Shown here piece by piece: positions 7,443 to 16,600 of a stretch of DNA of 50,173 bases. Every line of letters begins with the position of its first letter. The stretch's first letter is position 1. This stretch comes from Anaerolineae bacterium. GTDB taxonomy: Bacteria; Chloroflexota; Anaerolineae; Promineifilales; Promineifilaceae. The DNA lies in NCBI GenBank assembly GCA_028277515.1, contig JANQGC010000022.1, forward strand, positions 1 to 50,173. Direction: 5' to 3'. The translations under genes were made by a program, and so were the position numbers. Under the pieces are notes generated by a model that saw only the letters and a program-made list of their open reading frames with translations, was not told the origin of the DNA and did no database searches.

Positions 7443-8741
7443 ATGAGTTATCCGGTGTCTAGTCAATCGACATTGACAAAGCCTTGCAAATTGCATCCGC
7501 AGTCGATGTGTCCCGCATTTGGATCTTTGCGGATCTTAACCCGCATTGAAGGCTCTCATCCGGTAATGGCGACTGACACAGGTTGTTTATATGGATTAAC
7601 GTTTGTGACTCATTTTTATGGTGCGCGGAAATCCATATTAGCCCCACAACTAGGAACCGAAGAGCTTATGGCTGGTGAAGTAGTAGAGGGTACGTTGGCA
7701 GCTATAGAAGTTGCTGCCAGGGAGCCGGGTTGCCAGTTAATTCCTGTTGTTTCGCTTTGTGTTGCGGAAACCGCTGGTTTACAAGAGGAGTTGTTACCCA
7801 AGAAAATAAATGGGGCTGAGGTTGTTTTAGTTAGGGTTCCTGCATACGCCATTCATTCACATCCTGAGGCTAAAGATGTAGCATTGGCAGCCTTATTAAA
7901 GCGATTAGGTGATTATCAACGTCAGAAAGAAAAAAACAGCGTTGTATTGCTTGGTGAAGTGTTCCCGGCAGATCCATTGGCAATTGATAATCTGTTACGC
8001 CGTATGGGTGTGGCAAAAACCATCACCTTACCCGGTCTATCGATTAGAGATCTTCAAAGAGCAGGACATTTTGGTGTATTGGCCCCATTGCATCCATTTT
8101 ATAAGGATACAATGGCTGTTTTTCGATCTTGGGATATCCCCATTGTCGGTGGGGCGCCGGTGGGTGTTAGCGGCACCTACGCCTGGCTGAAAGCGATTGG
8201 CTCATTGTTAGATGTAGATCCAAAAATTGTCAATGAGGTAGCCGAGGAAGAAAGGGCAAAGGCTGAGGAAATATTAAAAACCCAACCCCTCTCAGGTCAA
8301 ATATTCGTTACCGGTTACGAAGGGACTGAACTGGCATATGCCCGGTTGCTTGTGGAAGCAGGTGCGGAAGTACCATATGTTTCGACTTCTATTGCCCAAG
8401 ATCCTCTTGTGTTACCCGATGAGATGTGGCTTAGGGCAAATGGAACAAAAGAGATTGTCTATCGCAAATCTCTTGAGGAAGATGTTGCAGCTTTAGATAA
8501 TTATGCACCTGATCTCGTACTTGGAACCACTCCCTTTTGCAGTGTAGCAAAAGAACGTGGTATTCCGGCGATGTACTTCACAAATCAGCTTGCGTCGCGT
8601 CCCTTCTTCTTAAGTGGTGGAATGGCAGCGACAATAGGCTTTATCGGCCAAACGTTGCAAAATAAGGATCGTTATCAGTTGATGCAATCTTTTTTTGACC
8701 TTAGCTTACAGGATAATCAAGAGGACATTGCAGATGGCTAA
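7443..8741 (+). CDS. bchY: Chlorophyllide a oxidoreductase subunit Y
   Basis: BchY forms the NifDK-like catalytic heterotetramer with BchZ. The product has 432 residues. CKLHPQSMCPAFGSLR and LYGLTFVTHFYGARKS are BchY signatures. Cys23, Cys48 and Cys106 have the spacings 25 and 58, the same as the three BchY cluster ligands reported for the purple bacterial enzyme (62, 87, 145), so the bridging [4Fe-4S] cluster should form. The N-terminus is short, about 39 residues less than in purple bacteria. No clear ribosome site precedes the ATG at 7443, so the start is only probable. The 3' end overlaps bchZ by 8 bases. Confidence 0.93.
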   Translation: MSYPVSSQSTLTKPCKLHPQSMCPAFGSLRILTRIEGSHPVMATDTGCLYGLTFVTHFYGARKSILAPQLGTEELMAGEVVEGTLAAIEVAAREPGCQLIPVVSLCVAETAGLQEELLPKKINGAEVVLVRVPAYAIHSHPEAKDVALAALLKRLGDYQRQKEKNSVVLLGEVFPADPLAIDNLLRRMGVAKTITLPGLSIRDLQRAGHFGVLAPLHPFYKDTMAVFRSWDIPIVGGAPVGVSGTYAWLKAIGSLLDVDPKIVNEVAEEERAKAEEILKTQPLSGQIFVTGYEGTELAYARLLVEAGAEVPYVSTSIAQDPLVLPDEMWLRANGTKEIVYRKSLEEDVAALDNYAPDLVLGTTPFCSVAKERGIPAMYFTNQLASRPFFLSGGMAATIGFIGQTLQNKDRYQLMQSFFDLSLQDNQEDIADG

Positions 8742-10233
8742 AGTCATCCGTGACTTATCCGATTCTAGCAGTTACTGGGCTGCAGCGTGGACTTTATGTG
8801 CCTTACCTGATGTGCATGTTATTTGTGATGCGCCTATTGGCTGTTTTAATCTAGTTGCAACGGCCGTTCCCGATTATACTGATGCCATTCCACACATTGA
8901 AAATATTACGCCATCTGTCATCAAAGAAGATGAGGTTGGTGGAACAGGTACCGGACCTGCTGTCCTGCGGACTTATGAAGGGTTGCGAGATGAAGGGTTG
9001 CTTGAAGGTAAACAATTAATTGTTGTCTCCACGGCGGAAAGCGAGATGATCGGTTCGGACCTATCTAACCTCGTTGAGCAATTAAAACCAGGGACAACCT
9101 TTTATCATAGTGAATCTTTATCTGAGGATGAGTGGGTCGGGCGCGATCGTGTATTGAAATGGCTATGGGACAACTATGGTCAAGACAAGAGCAAACGCTT
9201 TGCCGGTGAGTCGAAGCTCGTTAACATCATTGGACCCACTTATGGTTGTTTCAATGCTCCTTCAGATTTACATGAAGTTCGCCGGTTAATTGAAGGAGCC
9301 GGTGGTAAGGTTAACTTGATTTTTCCTTACGAGGCCACGTTGTCACAAATGCCTGAGCTGGCAAAAGCGGCCGTCAATGTCATCCTATATAAGGAATTTG
9401 GGCAAAGCCTGGCCGACGCTTTAGACAAACCTGCGCTACAAGCCCCCATGGGTATGATGGAAACAACACAATTTATCAGATCGTTGGGTAAATTGTTAGG
9501 TACCGAAAAGCAGGCCGAAGCCTTTATTAAAAAGGAAAAATCAACGACCCTACAAGCAATTTGGGATCTTTGGAGAGGACCGCAAAGTGATTGGTTCGGG
9601 ACCACAAATATAGGAATTGCTGCCTGTGGTACCTATGTTGATGGTCTGAAGGCTTTTCTTGGAAAAGAACTTGGGATGCCCATCACTTTCACTTCCTCCC
9701 GCCCCCTTCAACCGGGAGAACCTGACAATGAAGAGGTGCGGCAGAATCTTCACAGTAAGCCTCCGGCCTTCGTTTTTGGTTCAATTAATGAAAAAATTTA
9801 CTTAAGTGAAGCTGGAGCGCGATTTACAAACTTCGTTCCCGCAGCCTTTCCAGGTCCTGTCGTCAGGCGTTCTATTGGAACTCCCTTTATGGGTTATCGA
9901 GGGTGCGTTGTGATCATTCAAGAAGTCGTTAACCGATTATACGACATTTTGTTTCAGTTTCTGCCGGTTGATACGGCTTTTCTTGACAGTGAAGGCAACC
10001 GCCGGACCGGCAACGGGTCTGCCCCCTCTCAAAATGGTAATCCAGGAACTTTGCCCTGGCAGCCGGAGGCGAAGGCCTTATTAGATGAAACATTAGACAA
10101 GCTACCATTTTTGCCTCGAATCTCGGCCAGCCGAGAAATGCAAATGAAAGTTGAGAAATTAGCTCATGAGCAAGGTCTGAAAGAAATAACAGTTGATTTG
10201 GTTTCTGATTTGATAACGCAATATGGTCAATAA
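8734..10233 (+). CDS. bchZ: Chlorophyllide a oxidoreductase subunit Z
   Basis: This is the second catalytic subunit of the nitrogenase-like reductase, 499 residues long. The N-terminus MAKVIRDLSDSSSYWAAAW leads into ICDAPIGCFNL, whose Cys37 corresponds to the single cluster ligand given by BchZ. YEGLRDEGLLEGKQ and IGPTYGCFNAPSDLHEVRRL follow. The C-terminal part, residues about 445-499, has the helical PWQPEAKALLDETLDKLPF segment, also seen in BchB. The ATG at 8734 is chosen because the upstream extension lies wholly inside bchY. The linker near residue 430 is rich in Asn, Gly and Ser. Confidence 0.93.
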   Translation: MAKVIRDLSDSSSYWAAAWTLCALPDVHVICDAPIGCFNLVATAVPDYTDAIPHIENITPSVIKEDEVGGTGTGPAVLRTYEGLRDEGLLEGKQLIVVSTAESEMIGSDLSNLVEQLKPGTTFYHSESLSEDEWVGRDRVLKWLWDNYGQDKSKRFAGESKLVNIIGPTYGCFNAPSDLHEVRRLIEGAGGKVNLIFPYEATLSQMPELAKAAVNVILYKEFGQSLADALDKPALQAPMGMMETTQFIRSLGKLLGTEKQAEAFIKKEKSTTLQAIWDLWRGPQSDWFGTTNIGIAACGTYVDGLKAFLGKELGMPITFTSSRPLQPGEPDNEEVRQNLHSKPPAFVFGSINEKIYLSEAGARFTNFVPAAFPGPVVRRSIGTPFMGYRGCVVIIQEVVNRLYDILFQFLPVDTAFLDSEGNRRTGNGSAPSQNGNPGTLPWQPEAKALLDETLDKLPFLPRISASREMQMKVEKLAHEQGLKEITVDLVSDLITQYGQ

Positions 10234-10249
10234 AGAGACAATGTGATTT

Positions 10250-11692
10250 ATGAATGTTTTGACAAAGCCCATTGTTTGGTTGCTTAACCTGATCTCGATT
10301 CCATTGCATTGGATGGATGGCTTGATGGACCGGAACCAACGGTTAAAATTTTGGCTGGGGGTATTTCGGTTAGGCTTATTTCAATTCGGTGTCGGCCTAT
10401 CTTTGGCGCCGATTACCGGTACATTAAACCGGGTCTTAATCGACAATTTGGGCATTGCGGCCGTTGCTGTTGGTATTCTCATCGCAATTCCTTATTTTGT
10501 ATCACCCATTAGAGCTATCATTGGATATCGTTCCGACAAAGCAAGATCGATTGGAAAATGGCGCACGCCATATATTGCTTTAGGTGTCATGCTCACATTT
10601 GCAGGATTGGCTTTGGCTCCCTTTGCCCTCATCTTGCTTGGAGGGGAGGGGATCATTTCTTTTTTGCCGGCGTTTATTATTTGTATGTTGATTTTCCTGG
10701 CCTACGGCGCGGGCATTAGCATTGTAGAGACAGTTTATTTAGCGTTGGTGAGCGACACTACTCCGGCCGAATCCAGAGGAAAAGTTCTTACGGTCCTTTG
10801 GATGATGCTCATTCTGGGTACTGTTGTCAGCGCCATCATCGTCAGTGGTTTGCTTGTCGAATACACCCATAAACGGCTTATCGAGGTAATGCAAGGCTCA
10901 GCAATGATATTTGTCATCCTAACGGCAATCTCTTTGTACCGTCAAGAGCAACTAAATCCGGATGGAAGTATCAAATCCGACCTGAAAACGGTTCGTGTGC
11001 GACTCTCTTTATGGGAATCGGTGCGCTTGCTAGGTAAACAAAAGGTTTTAAAGAGCCTCTTTATCGTCATTTTTATCGCCACATTGGCATTCGCAACTCA
11101 TGATATTCTTTTAGAGCCGTATGGTGGCCAGGTCTTAAATATGAGTGTATCGGCCACCATGCAATTGACTGCTTTCTGGGGAATTGCAACGATTATAGGG
11201 GTTTTCTCCGCCGGAATTTTCCTTTGGAAACGAGGTTCACCGATCGTATTAATCAGTATAGGCTGTGCTGTGGGCCTTATTGGTTTTGCCATCATCAGTT
11301 TTGCCAGTAATGCGGCTATGGTTAATCCTTTTCGGGTGGGCGTTGCTTTAATCAGCATCGGCCGTGGTCTTTTCATCGTCGGCAGCGTCATTTTGGTGAT
11401 GTCTTTAACCGATGTCAGTCACGCCGGATTGTTTTTGGGAGTTTGGGGTATTGTTCAGGCGATGGCGCAAGGCTTCGGAACCATCGGCGGTGGCATTATT
11501 CGTGATATTGCCCTGTTGACAACAGGAAATGTGGTCTTTGGTTATACAATTGTTTATATTACGTCTATGTTTTTGTTATTATCGGTTATCTTGGTGATTG
11601 TTGTACGCTTGGGCAGCCGTTTGAAGGTCAGTGACATTAGGATGCCGTGGGATGGTATGGAAGAGATTCCGGCTGACCAACTCGCTTTTTAG
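10250..11692 (+). CDS. PucC/LhaA-type BCD family transporter or light-harvesting assembly factor
   Basis: This polytopic membrane protein of 480 residues has about 12 helices of the major facilitator type. The segment FRLGLFQFGVGLSLAPITG, followed by LNRVLIDNLGI, and the motif GYRSDKARSIGKWRTPYI are characteristic of the PucC/LhaA/Bch2 family, thought to insert pigment or assemble antenna complexes. It starts 16 bases behind bchZ in the same direction. Which antenna it serves cannot be told, because no antenna gene is in the window. A G-rich stretch follows its stop, then 68 bases to the lipoprotein gene. Confidence 0.85.
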   Translation: MNVLTKPIVWLLNLISIPLHWMDGLMDRNQRLKFWLGVFRLGLFQFGVGLSLAPITGTLNRVLIDNLGIAAVAVGILIAIPYFVSPIRAIIGYRSDKARSIGKWRTPYIALGVMLTFAGLALAPFALILLGGEGIISFLPAFIICMLIFLAYGAGISIVETVYLALVSDTTPAESRGKVLTVLWMMLILGTVVSAIIVSGLLVEYTHKRLIEVMQGSAMIFVILTAISLYRQEQLNPDGSIKSDLKTVRVRLSLWESVRLLGKQKVLKSLFIVIFIATLAFATHDILLEPYGGQVLNMSVSATMQLTAFWGIATIIGVFSAGIFLWKRGSPIVLISIGCAVGLIGFAIISFASNAAMVNPFRVGVALISIGRGLFIVGSVILVMSLTDVSHAGLFLGVWGIVQAMAQGFGTIGGGIIRDIALLTTGNVVFGYTIVYITSMFLLLSVILVIVVRLGSRLKVSDIRMPWDGMEEIPADQLAF

Positions 11693-11760
11693 GGGGTTGG
11701 GGGCTTCTTCTCATTAATCAAGATTTCCTATAAAGTAAAAATGTAGGATAAGGAGAGGAA

Positions 11761-12261
11761 ATGAAACGAAAAAGTATTTCACAATTAATTGTTCTCTTTG
11801 GACTATCAATGGCGATGGTTCTACTTGTGGGTTGTGCTGGTGGATTTGGCGAGAGTGAAACCATCCCGGTTTCCTCAAGTGTTGTTGAAACCTCCATGCA
11901 ATATGTAGAAGGTCCCAATTTAGGACCAGGATATGATGTTACCTTGAATGTACCCGATGATTGGGTTGACAAGTTTGAGATTCGCAATATCAGTAATAGA
12001 ATCTATTTCGACTATTTAGGAGATGGTGGCGCTCAACCGGCTCAAATATTTTTCATCGACGCATTATCACCGTCACAATATTGGGGGCAGTCAGGGAGTT
12101 TTCCTGGCAGCTATGGAAGTATCGTCAACAAAGGTGATACAATATTTGTCTATTATCTACCTGTAGATAGTTATTATTCCAGTTTACCTGAAAAAGAATT
12201 CATCGCTTTTAGTGAATCTGTTCCGGGAATTGTGGAATCATTTTTTGCAGAAACACAATAA
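11761..12261 (+). CDS. Predicted lipoprotein of unknown function
   Basis: The product has 166 residues. It opens with a basic N-region (MKRKS), a hydrophobic stretch and the lipobox VLLVGC with Cys25 as the lipidation site, so it is probably exported and anchored to the outer face of the membrane. The mature part is acidic and beta-rich, with PGYDVTLNVPDDWVDKFEIR and a repeated SYYSSLP-like region. I recognise no domain. The start is supported by AAGGAGAGG immediately upstream. Its place between a PucC-like gene and bchI suggests a part in photosynthetic membrane assembly, which is inference from context alone. Confidence 0.75.
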   Translation: MKRKSISQLIVLFGLSMAMVLLVGCAGGFGESETIPVSSSVVETSMQYVEGPNLGPGYDVTLNVPDDWVDKFEIRNISNRIYFDYLGDGGAQPAQIFFIDALSPSQYWGQSGSFPGSYGSIVNKGDTIFVYYLPVDSYYSSLPEKEFIAFSESVPGIVESFFAETQ

Positions 12262-12274
12262 TGGAGGTGCTCGA

Positions 12275-12433
12275 ATGAATATTCAAACATTGGGATTTCT
12301 ACTCAGCTTACGCTTCTTAATAACGTTTACATTGGTTTTAGCCGGGTTTATACCTTTGCTTTACAGTATCAGAAAAACATATTTAGCCGGTAAAGAGGAA
12401 TATGATTCTGAATACGAGCATGAACAATGGTAA
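12275..12433 (+). CDS. Small single-pass membrane protein
   Basis: The product has 52 residues. One hydrophobic helix spans about residues 8-28, followed by a basic stop-transfer (SIRKTY) and an acidic tail (KEEYDSEYEHEQW). The ATG at 12275 lies 7 bases after GGAGG. A longer reading from 12212 would overlap the lipoprotein gene and lacks such a site. It is squeezed between the lipoprotein gene (13 bases away) and bchI, which its 3' end overlaps. Size and topology resemble small subunits of membrane pigment complexes, but there is no His in the helix that could bind bacteriochlorophyll, so an antenna polypeptide is unlikely. Confidence 0.6.
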   Translation: MNIQTLGFLLSLRFLITFTLVLAGFIPLLYSIRKTYLAGKEEYDSEYEHEQW

Positions 12434-13547
12434 ATCGTTTTCTCTGAAACGATTATTCACGCTCTGGTCCCAAGATGGGGCTGTCGAATCATATAACAAT
12501 TATGATGAAAATCTCCCTGAGGGGGATTCTAAGCCCATTTTTCCATTCACAGCAATCGTTGGACAAGATGAGCTAAAGTTATCGTTACAGTTATGTGTCA
12601 TAGATCCTACCATTGGTGGGGTGTTGGTCATGGGTCATCGGGGCACTGCCAAAAGCACGGCTGTCCGTGCTTTAGCGGATTTGTTGCCACCGATGACCAC
12701 TGTTTCTGGTTGTCCATACAACTGTACCCCGGCGAAGCCATCGCCAGAATGCCCTTATTGTTCAGAACATCCCGACAGCTTTAGGGAGTTTGATGTTTCA
12801 CCTGTGCCTGTGGTTGATTTACCATTAGGCGCTACGGAAGATAGGGTCGTTGGGTCGCTTGATGTTGAGCGTGCCCTTGTAGAGGGGGTACAAGCGTTTG
12901 CGCCTGGATTGCTTGCCAGGGCTAATCGGGGTTTCTTATATATAGATGAAGTAAACCTGCTCGAAGATCACATTGTAGATTTGTTGTTGGACGTTGCTGC
13001 CAGTGGCACCAATGTCGTCGAAAGAGAGGGAATCAGCATTCGGCATCCCTCCCAATTTGTTATCGTAGGCAGTGGAAATCCGGAGGAGGGTGATCTGCGT
13101 CCCCAGTTGCTTGACCGTTTTGGACTTCATGCACGCATCACGACTATTAGCAATATTGAAGAACGGGTAGAGATAGTAAACCGGCGCAGGGCTTACGATA
13201 TGAATCCGGAAAAATTTGTTGCCATGTGGGAACCACAACAAGAGCAGTTAAGGCAACGGATCGTAAAAGCCCAAAGCAATATAGCCTCGGTAAAACTCAG
13301 CGATGCTACAATTGAAGCGGCGGCCCGGTTGTGTGTAGAATTAGAAGTAGATGGACATCGCGGTGAATTGACTCTATGTCGAGCTGCTGTGGCTCTTGCC
13401 GCCCTTAATGATCGTCCGGAAACAACATCGCAGGATATTATTCAGGTAGCTACCCTGGCTTTGCAACATAGATTGCGTAAGGACCCCTTGGAAAATATTG
13501 GAGATGATGAGCGTGTCCGAAGGGCGACAGCAATTATTGAAGCATGA
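12402..13547 (+). CDS. bchI: Mg-chelatase ATPase subunit I
   Basis: BchI is the AAA+ motor that drives Mg insertion into protoporphyrin IX together with BchD and BchH. Walker A is GHRGTAKST at residues 78-86, and Walker B is FLYIDEVNLL near residue 188. VDLPLGATEDRVVGSLD is the BchI insertion motif and PQLLDRFGLHA is sensor-like. The helical lid includes DGHRGELTLCRAA. Residues 104-120 carry four cysteines (CPYNC and CPYC), a possible metal site absent from many BchI proteins. The start is uncertain: ATG at 12402 has GAGG only 3 bases upstream, and ATG at 12420 is an alternative. Either overlaps the small membrane gene. Confidence 0.93.
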   Translation: MILNTSMNNGKSFSLKRLFTLWSQDGAVESYNNYDENLPEGDSKPIFPFTAIVGQDELKLSLQLCVIDPTIGGVLVMGHRGTAKSTAVRALADLLPPMTTVSGCPYNCTPAKPSPECPYCSEHPDSFREFDVSPVPVVDLPLGATEDRVVGSLDVERALVEGVQAFAPGLLARANRGFLYIDEVNLLEDHIVDLLLDVAASGTNVVEREGISIRHPSQFVIVGSGNPEEGDLRPQLLDRFGLHARITTISNIEERVEIVNRRRAYDMNPEKFVAMWEPQQEQLRQRIVKAQSNIASVKLSDATIEAAARLCVELEVDGHRGELTLCRAAVALAALNDRPETTSQDIIQVATLALQHRLRKDPLENIGDDERVRRATAIIEA

Positions 13548-13676
13548 ATGATGTCATACTGAGTTTAACGATATTTGATTTTACCCCTGTTAATCTCATC
13601 GGATTTGCTCTGCAAAATCCCAAACATCAGTAGTTTGGCCTAGCAAGCCATTAATATATTTTTTGGAGAGACTGCA

Positions 13677-16600
13677 ATGGATGATTTGCGCTTTGTTTAT
13701 ATTACGATGGATGGCTTACATAACACGGCACTTCGTGAGGCTGCCAATATTTTTCAGCAAAGGCATAACATCAACTTGCGCCTGGGTTTGCATACGACAG
13801 CAGCCATGCGTGATGAGACTGCCTGGGAGCGGTTGGAAAATGATATTAAACAGGCTGATTTCATCTTTGGCTGTATGGTTTTTGGAGAAGAGAATGTCCG
13901 TCCCATGCAGCGTATGTTGCAAGAGATTGATACACCAACCTGTTTTATAACCAGCAATCCGGCATTGATCCATTGTACCCGGTTGGGGAAGTTGTCGCTT
14001 GCTCCAAAAAAGGAAGAGGAAACCGGCTTTATGAGTCGCTGGATGCAAAAACTGCGGCCCAAAAAACAAGGTCGATCCGAAGGTCACCGGCAAACAGCCC
14101 TGCTCAAAAATCTAACAAAATTGATGAAGTATGTACCGGGTAAGGTGCGTGATCTACACACCTTTATTGCCATGCATGATTATTGGCTTCATAGTACGCC
14201 GGAAAATCTTGTACGCATGAATTGTTTATTGATCGATCGGTATATACCTGGATATTCTGGAAAGCTGCCGGTGCAAGATCCGGTTCATTTTCCGGAAGCC
14301 GCTCTTTATCACCCGGATGCGGATCAGCCTTTTGCCAATGTTGTCGACTACGAAAAGTGGCGGCAAGATCGCGGCTTACCCATTTCCGGACATACGGCCG
14401 ATTCGCCGAATGGTAATGGCGCATGGAATGGTGCTGTGGGCTTGCTAACCATGCGAGCCATCATTCTAAGCGGAAATAAAGCGCATATTGATGCGCTCAT
14501 TCATGGTATAGAAGCACAGGGAATCGAGGTTCGGGCTGCTTACAGCTCACTGATGGATTTCCGGCCGGCGATCGATAGTTACTTTACTGCTGAAAGTGGT
14601 TTGCCCACCGTTGATCTATTACTAAACACAATTGGATTTCCACTTGTGGGCGGCCCTGCCGGAAGCCAACCGCAAGAAGCCGTTAAAAAACTTCAGGATT
14701 TGGATGTTGGCTACTTTGATATGGTCCCGCTTTCATTCCAGCGGATTGAAGATTGGCGTGCCGACGAAGTGGGACTTATGCCCATGCAAGCGGCGATGAA
14801 TATTGCGCTTCCGGAATTGGATGGCATTGCCGAACCGGTTATTTTTGGCGGGCCAACCGTTACCCAGGAAAAGTTCATTCCTAACGATGCAGAATTGAAG
14901 CTGGCCGCGCGGCGCATCGCCCGTCGTGTCCGTTTACGGCACAAAAATAATGAAGACAAAAAGATCGCCATCATCCTTTTTAACTTTCCTCCAAACCTGG
15001 GCAATGTAGGTACGGCCGCATTTCTCGATGTTTTTGAGAGTCTTTACAGGCTGTTGCAGGAGATGTCTGAGAGTGGGTATCAAATTACATTACCTCCGGA
15101 TGCCACCGGCTTGCGCCAAATCATCATTGAGGGCAATAGTCACCAATATGGAACGGATGGTAATGTTGCTGCCCAACTTGATGTAAACGAGTATCGGCGC
15201 CTGTTCCTCTGGCACACCGAAATCGAACCATACTGGGGATATGCACCTGGAGAACTCCTGACGGATGGCCGGAATTTTCACATTTTGGGAGCAGAGTTTG
15301 GTAATATTTTCGTTGGCATCCAACCAAGTTTTGGCTATGAGAGAGACCCTATGAGACTCCTTATGGGTAAAGACGCTTCGCCCCATCATGGTTTTGCTGC
15401 TTATTATACCTGGTTAGACCATATATTTGATGCTGATGCCGTCGTCCATTTTGGAACTCATGGTGCGCTGGAATTCATGCCCGGAAAACAAACGGGGATT
15501 AGCGCCGAATGCTGGCCGGCGCGCTTACTTGGTAGCCTACCAAATTTTTATTACTATTGTGTCAACAATCCTAGCGAAGGTACGATTGCCAAACGGCGTG
15601 GGGCAGCAACGCTGGTAAGTTATATGGTGCCCCCTTTGCAACAGGCAGGCCTTTATAAAGGTTTGCGCCGCTTGAAAGATAGTATTGACAATTACTATAA
15701 ACAGCCAAATGAAGAGTTGCTGCAAGACATCCAAATGCAGGCTAACCAGCTAGGTATTGTGGTCAATGACTCGCCAAACGATTCGTTGAATGGTGATACC
15801 AAACATTTCTCTAACGGCGCGGATTACATGGCTGCCCTGAAACATGAGCTGATACGAGTCGAACATCGCTTGATTCCCATTGGATTGCATATTTTGGGAC
15901 AGCCACCCAATGAGACCGAGCTGGTCGATATGCTAGCCCTGGTCACCGCCTTTAATACATTTAAGCACCCAAAACGGGATGAAAGGCTACCACCATTGCC
16001 TGCTCTAATTACCAAAGGTTTGGGTTGGGATTATGAGAAGTTGCAAAAATCTATTAAATATAATGCTGCCGATCAAGAGCGTTGGGAACAAGTTGAGGCG
16101 CTAACACATCAAGCAATGACCCTGTTTATTCAAGCGCCACGTGAGCCTCAATTAAACAGTACTGTGCTAGATAATTATTTACAAAAGGAGGCCAATATAC
16201 CGCCAGGATTATTAACCAATTTGTGGTCCTGGTTGGATGACCTCTTGGATAGGATCGTGCACGATAAAGAATTGGCCGGACTTATAAAAGGCCTGAATGG
16301 TGGCTTTATTCCCCCATCACCAGGAAATGATGTGATGCGTAATGAAGGGATTGTTCCGACAGGGCGAAATATCCATGCATTAGACCCTTATCGTATCCCT
16401 ACTTCCCTGGCTATGAATATGGCGGAAGACCTTATTCAGCAAATGTTGAGCCGACTGACAAAGGAGCAAGGAAGTTTGCCCGAGACGGTTGCTATGGTCC
16501 TTTGGGGTACGGACAACCTGAAAAGTGATGGGGAGGGTATCGCCCAATGTTTAGTGCTTTTGGGCGCTAAGCCAATTGAAGATGAACTAGGTAATATCGC

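Noticed and set aside
12275..12433. Antenna (light-harvesting) polypeptide
   Set aside because: Single helix of the right size, but it has no histidine in or near the membrane helix to bind bacteriochlorophyll.
13620..13638. CCAAAC/GTTTGG hairpin before bchH as a terminator of bchI
   Set aside because: Stem of 6 bp, loop of 7 and no following T-run; the bchH gene directly follows in the same direction.
13716..14093. Long antisense reading frames inside bchH and other genes
   Set aside because: They mirror real coding frames on the other strand, have no ribosome sites and show no recognisable protein features.
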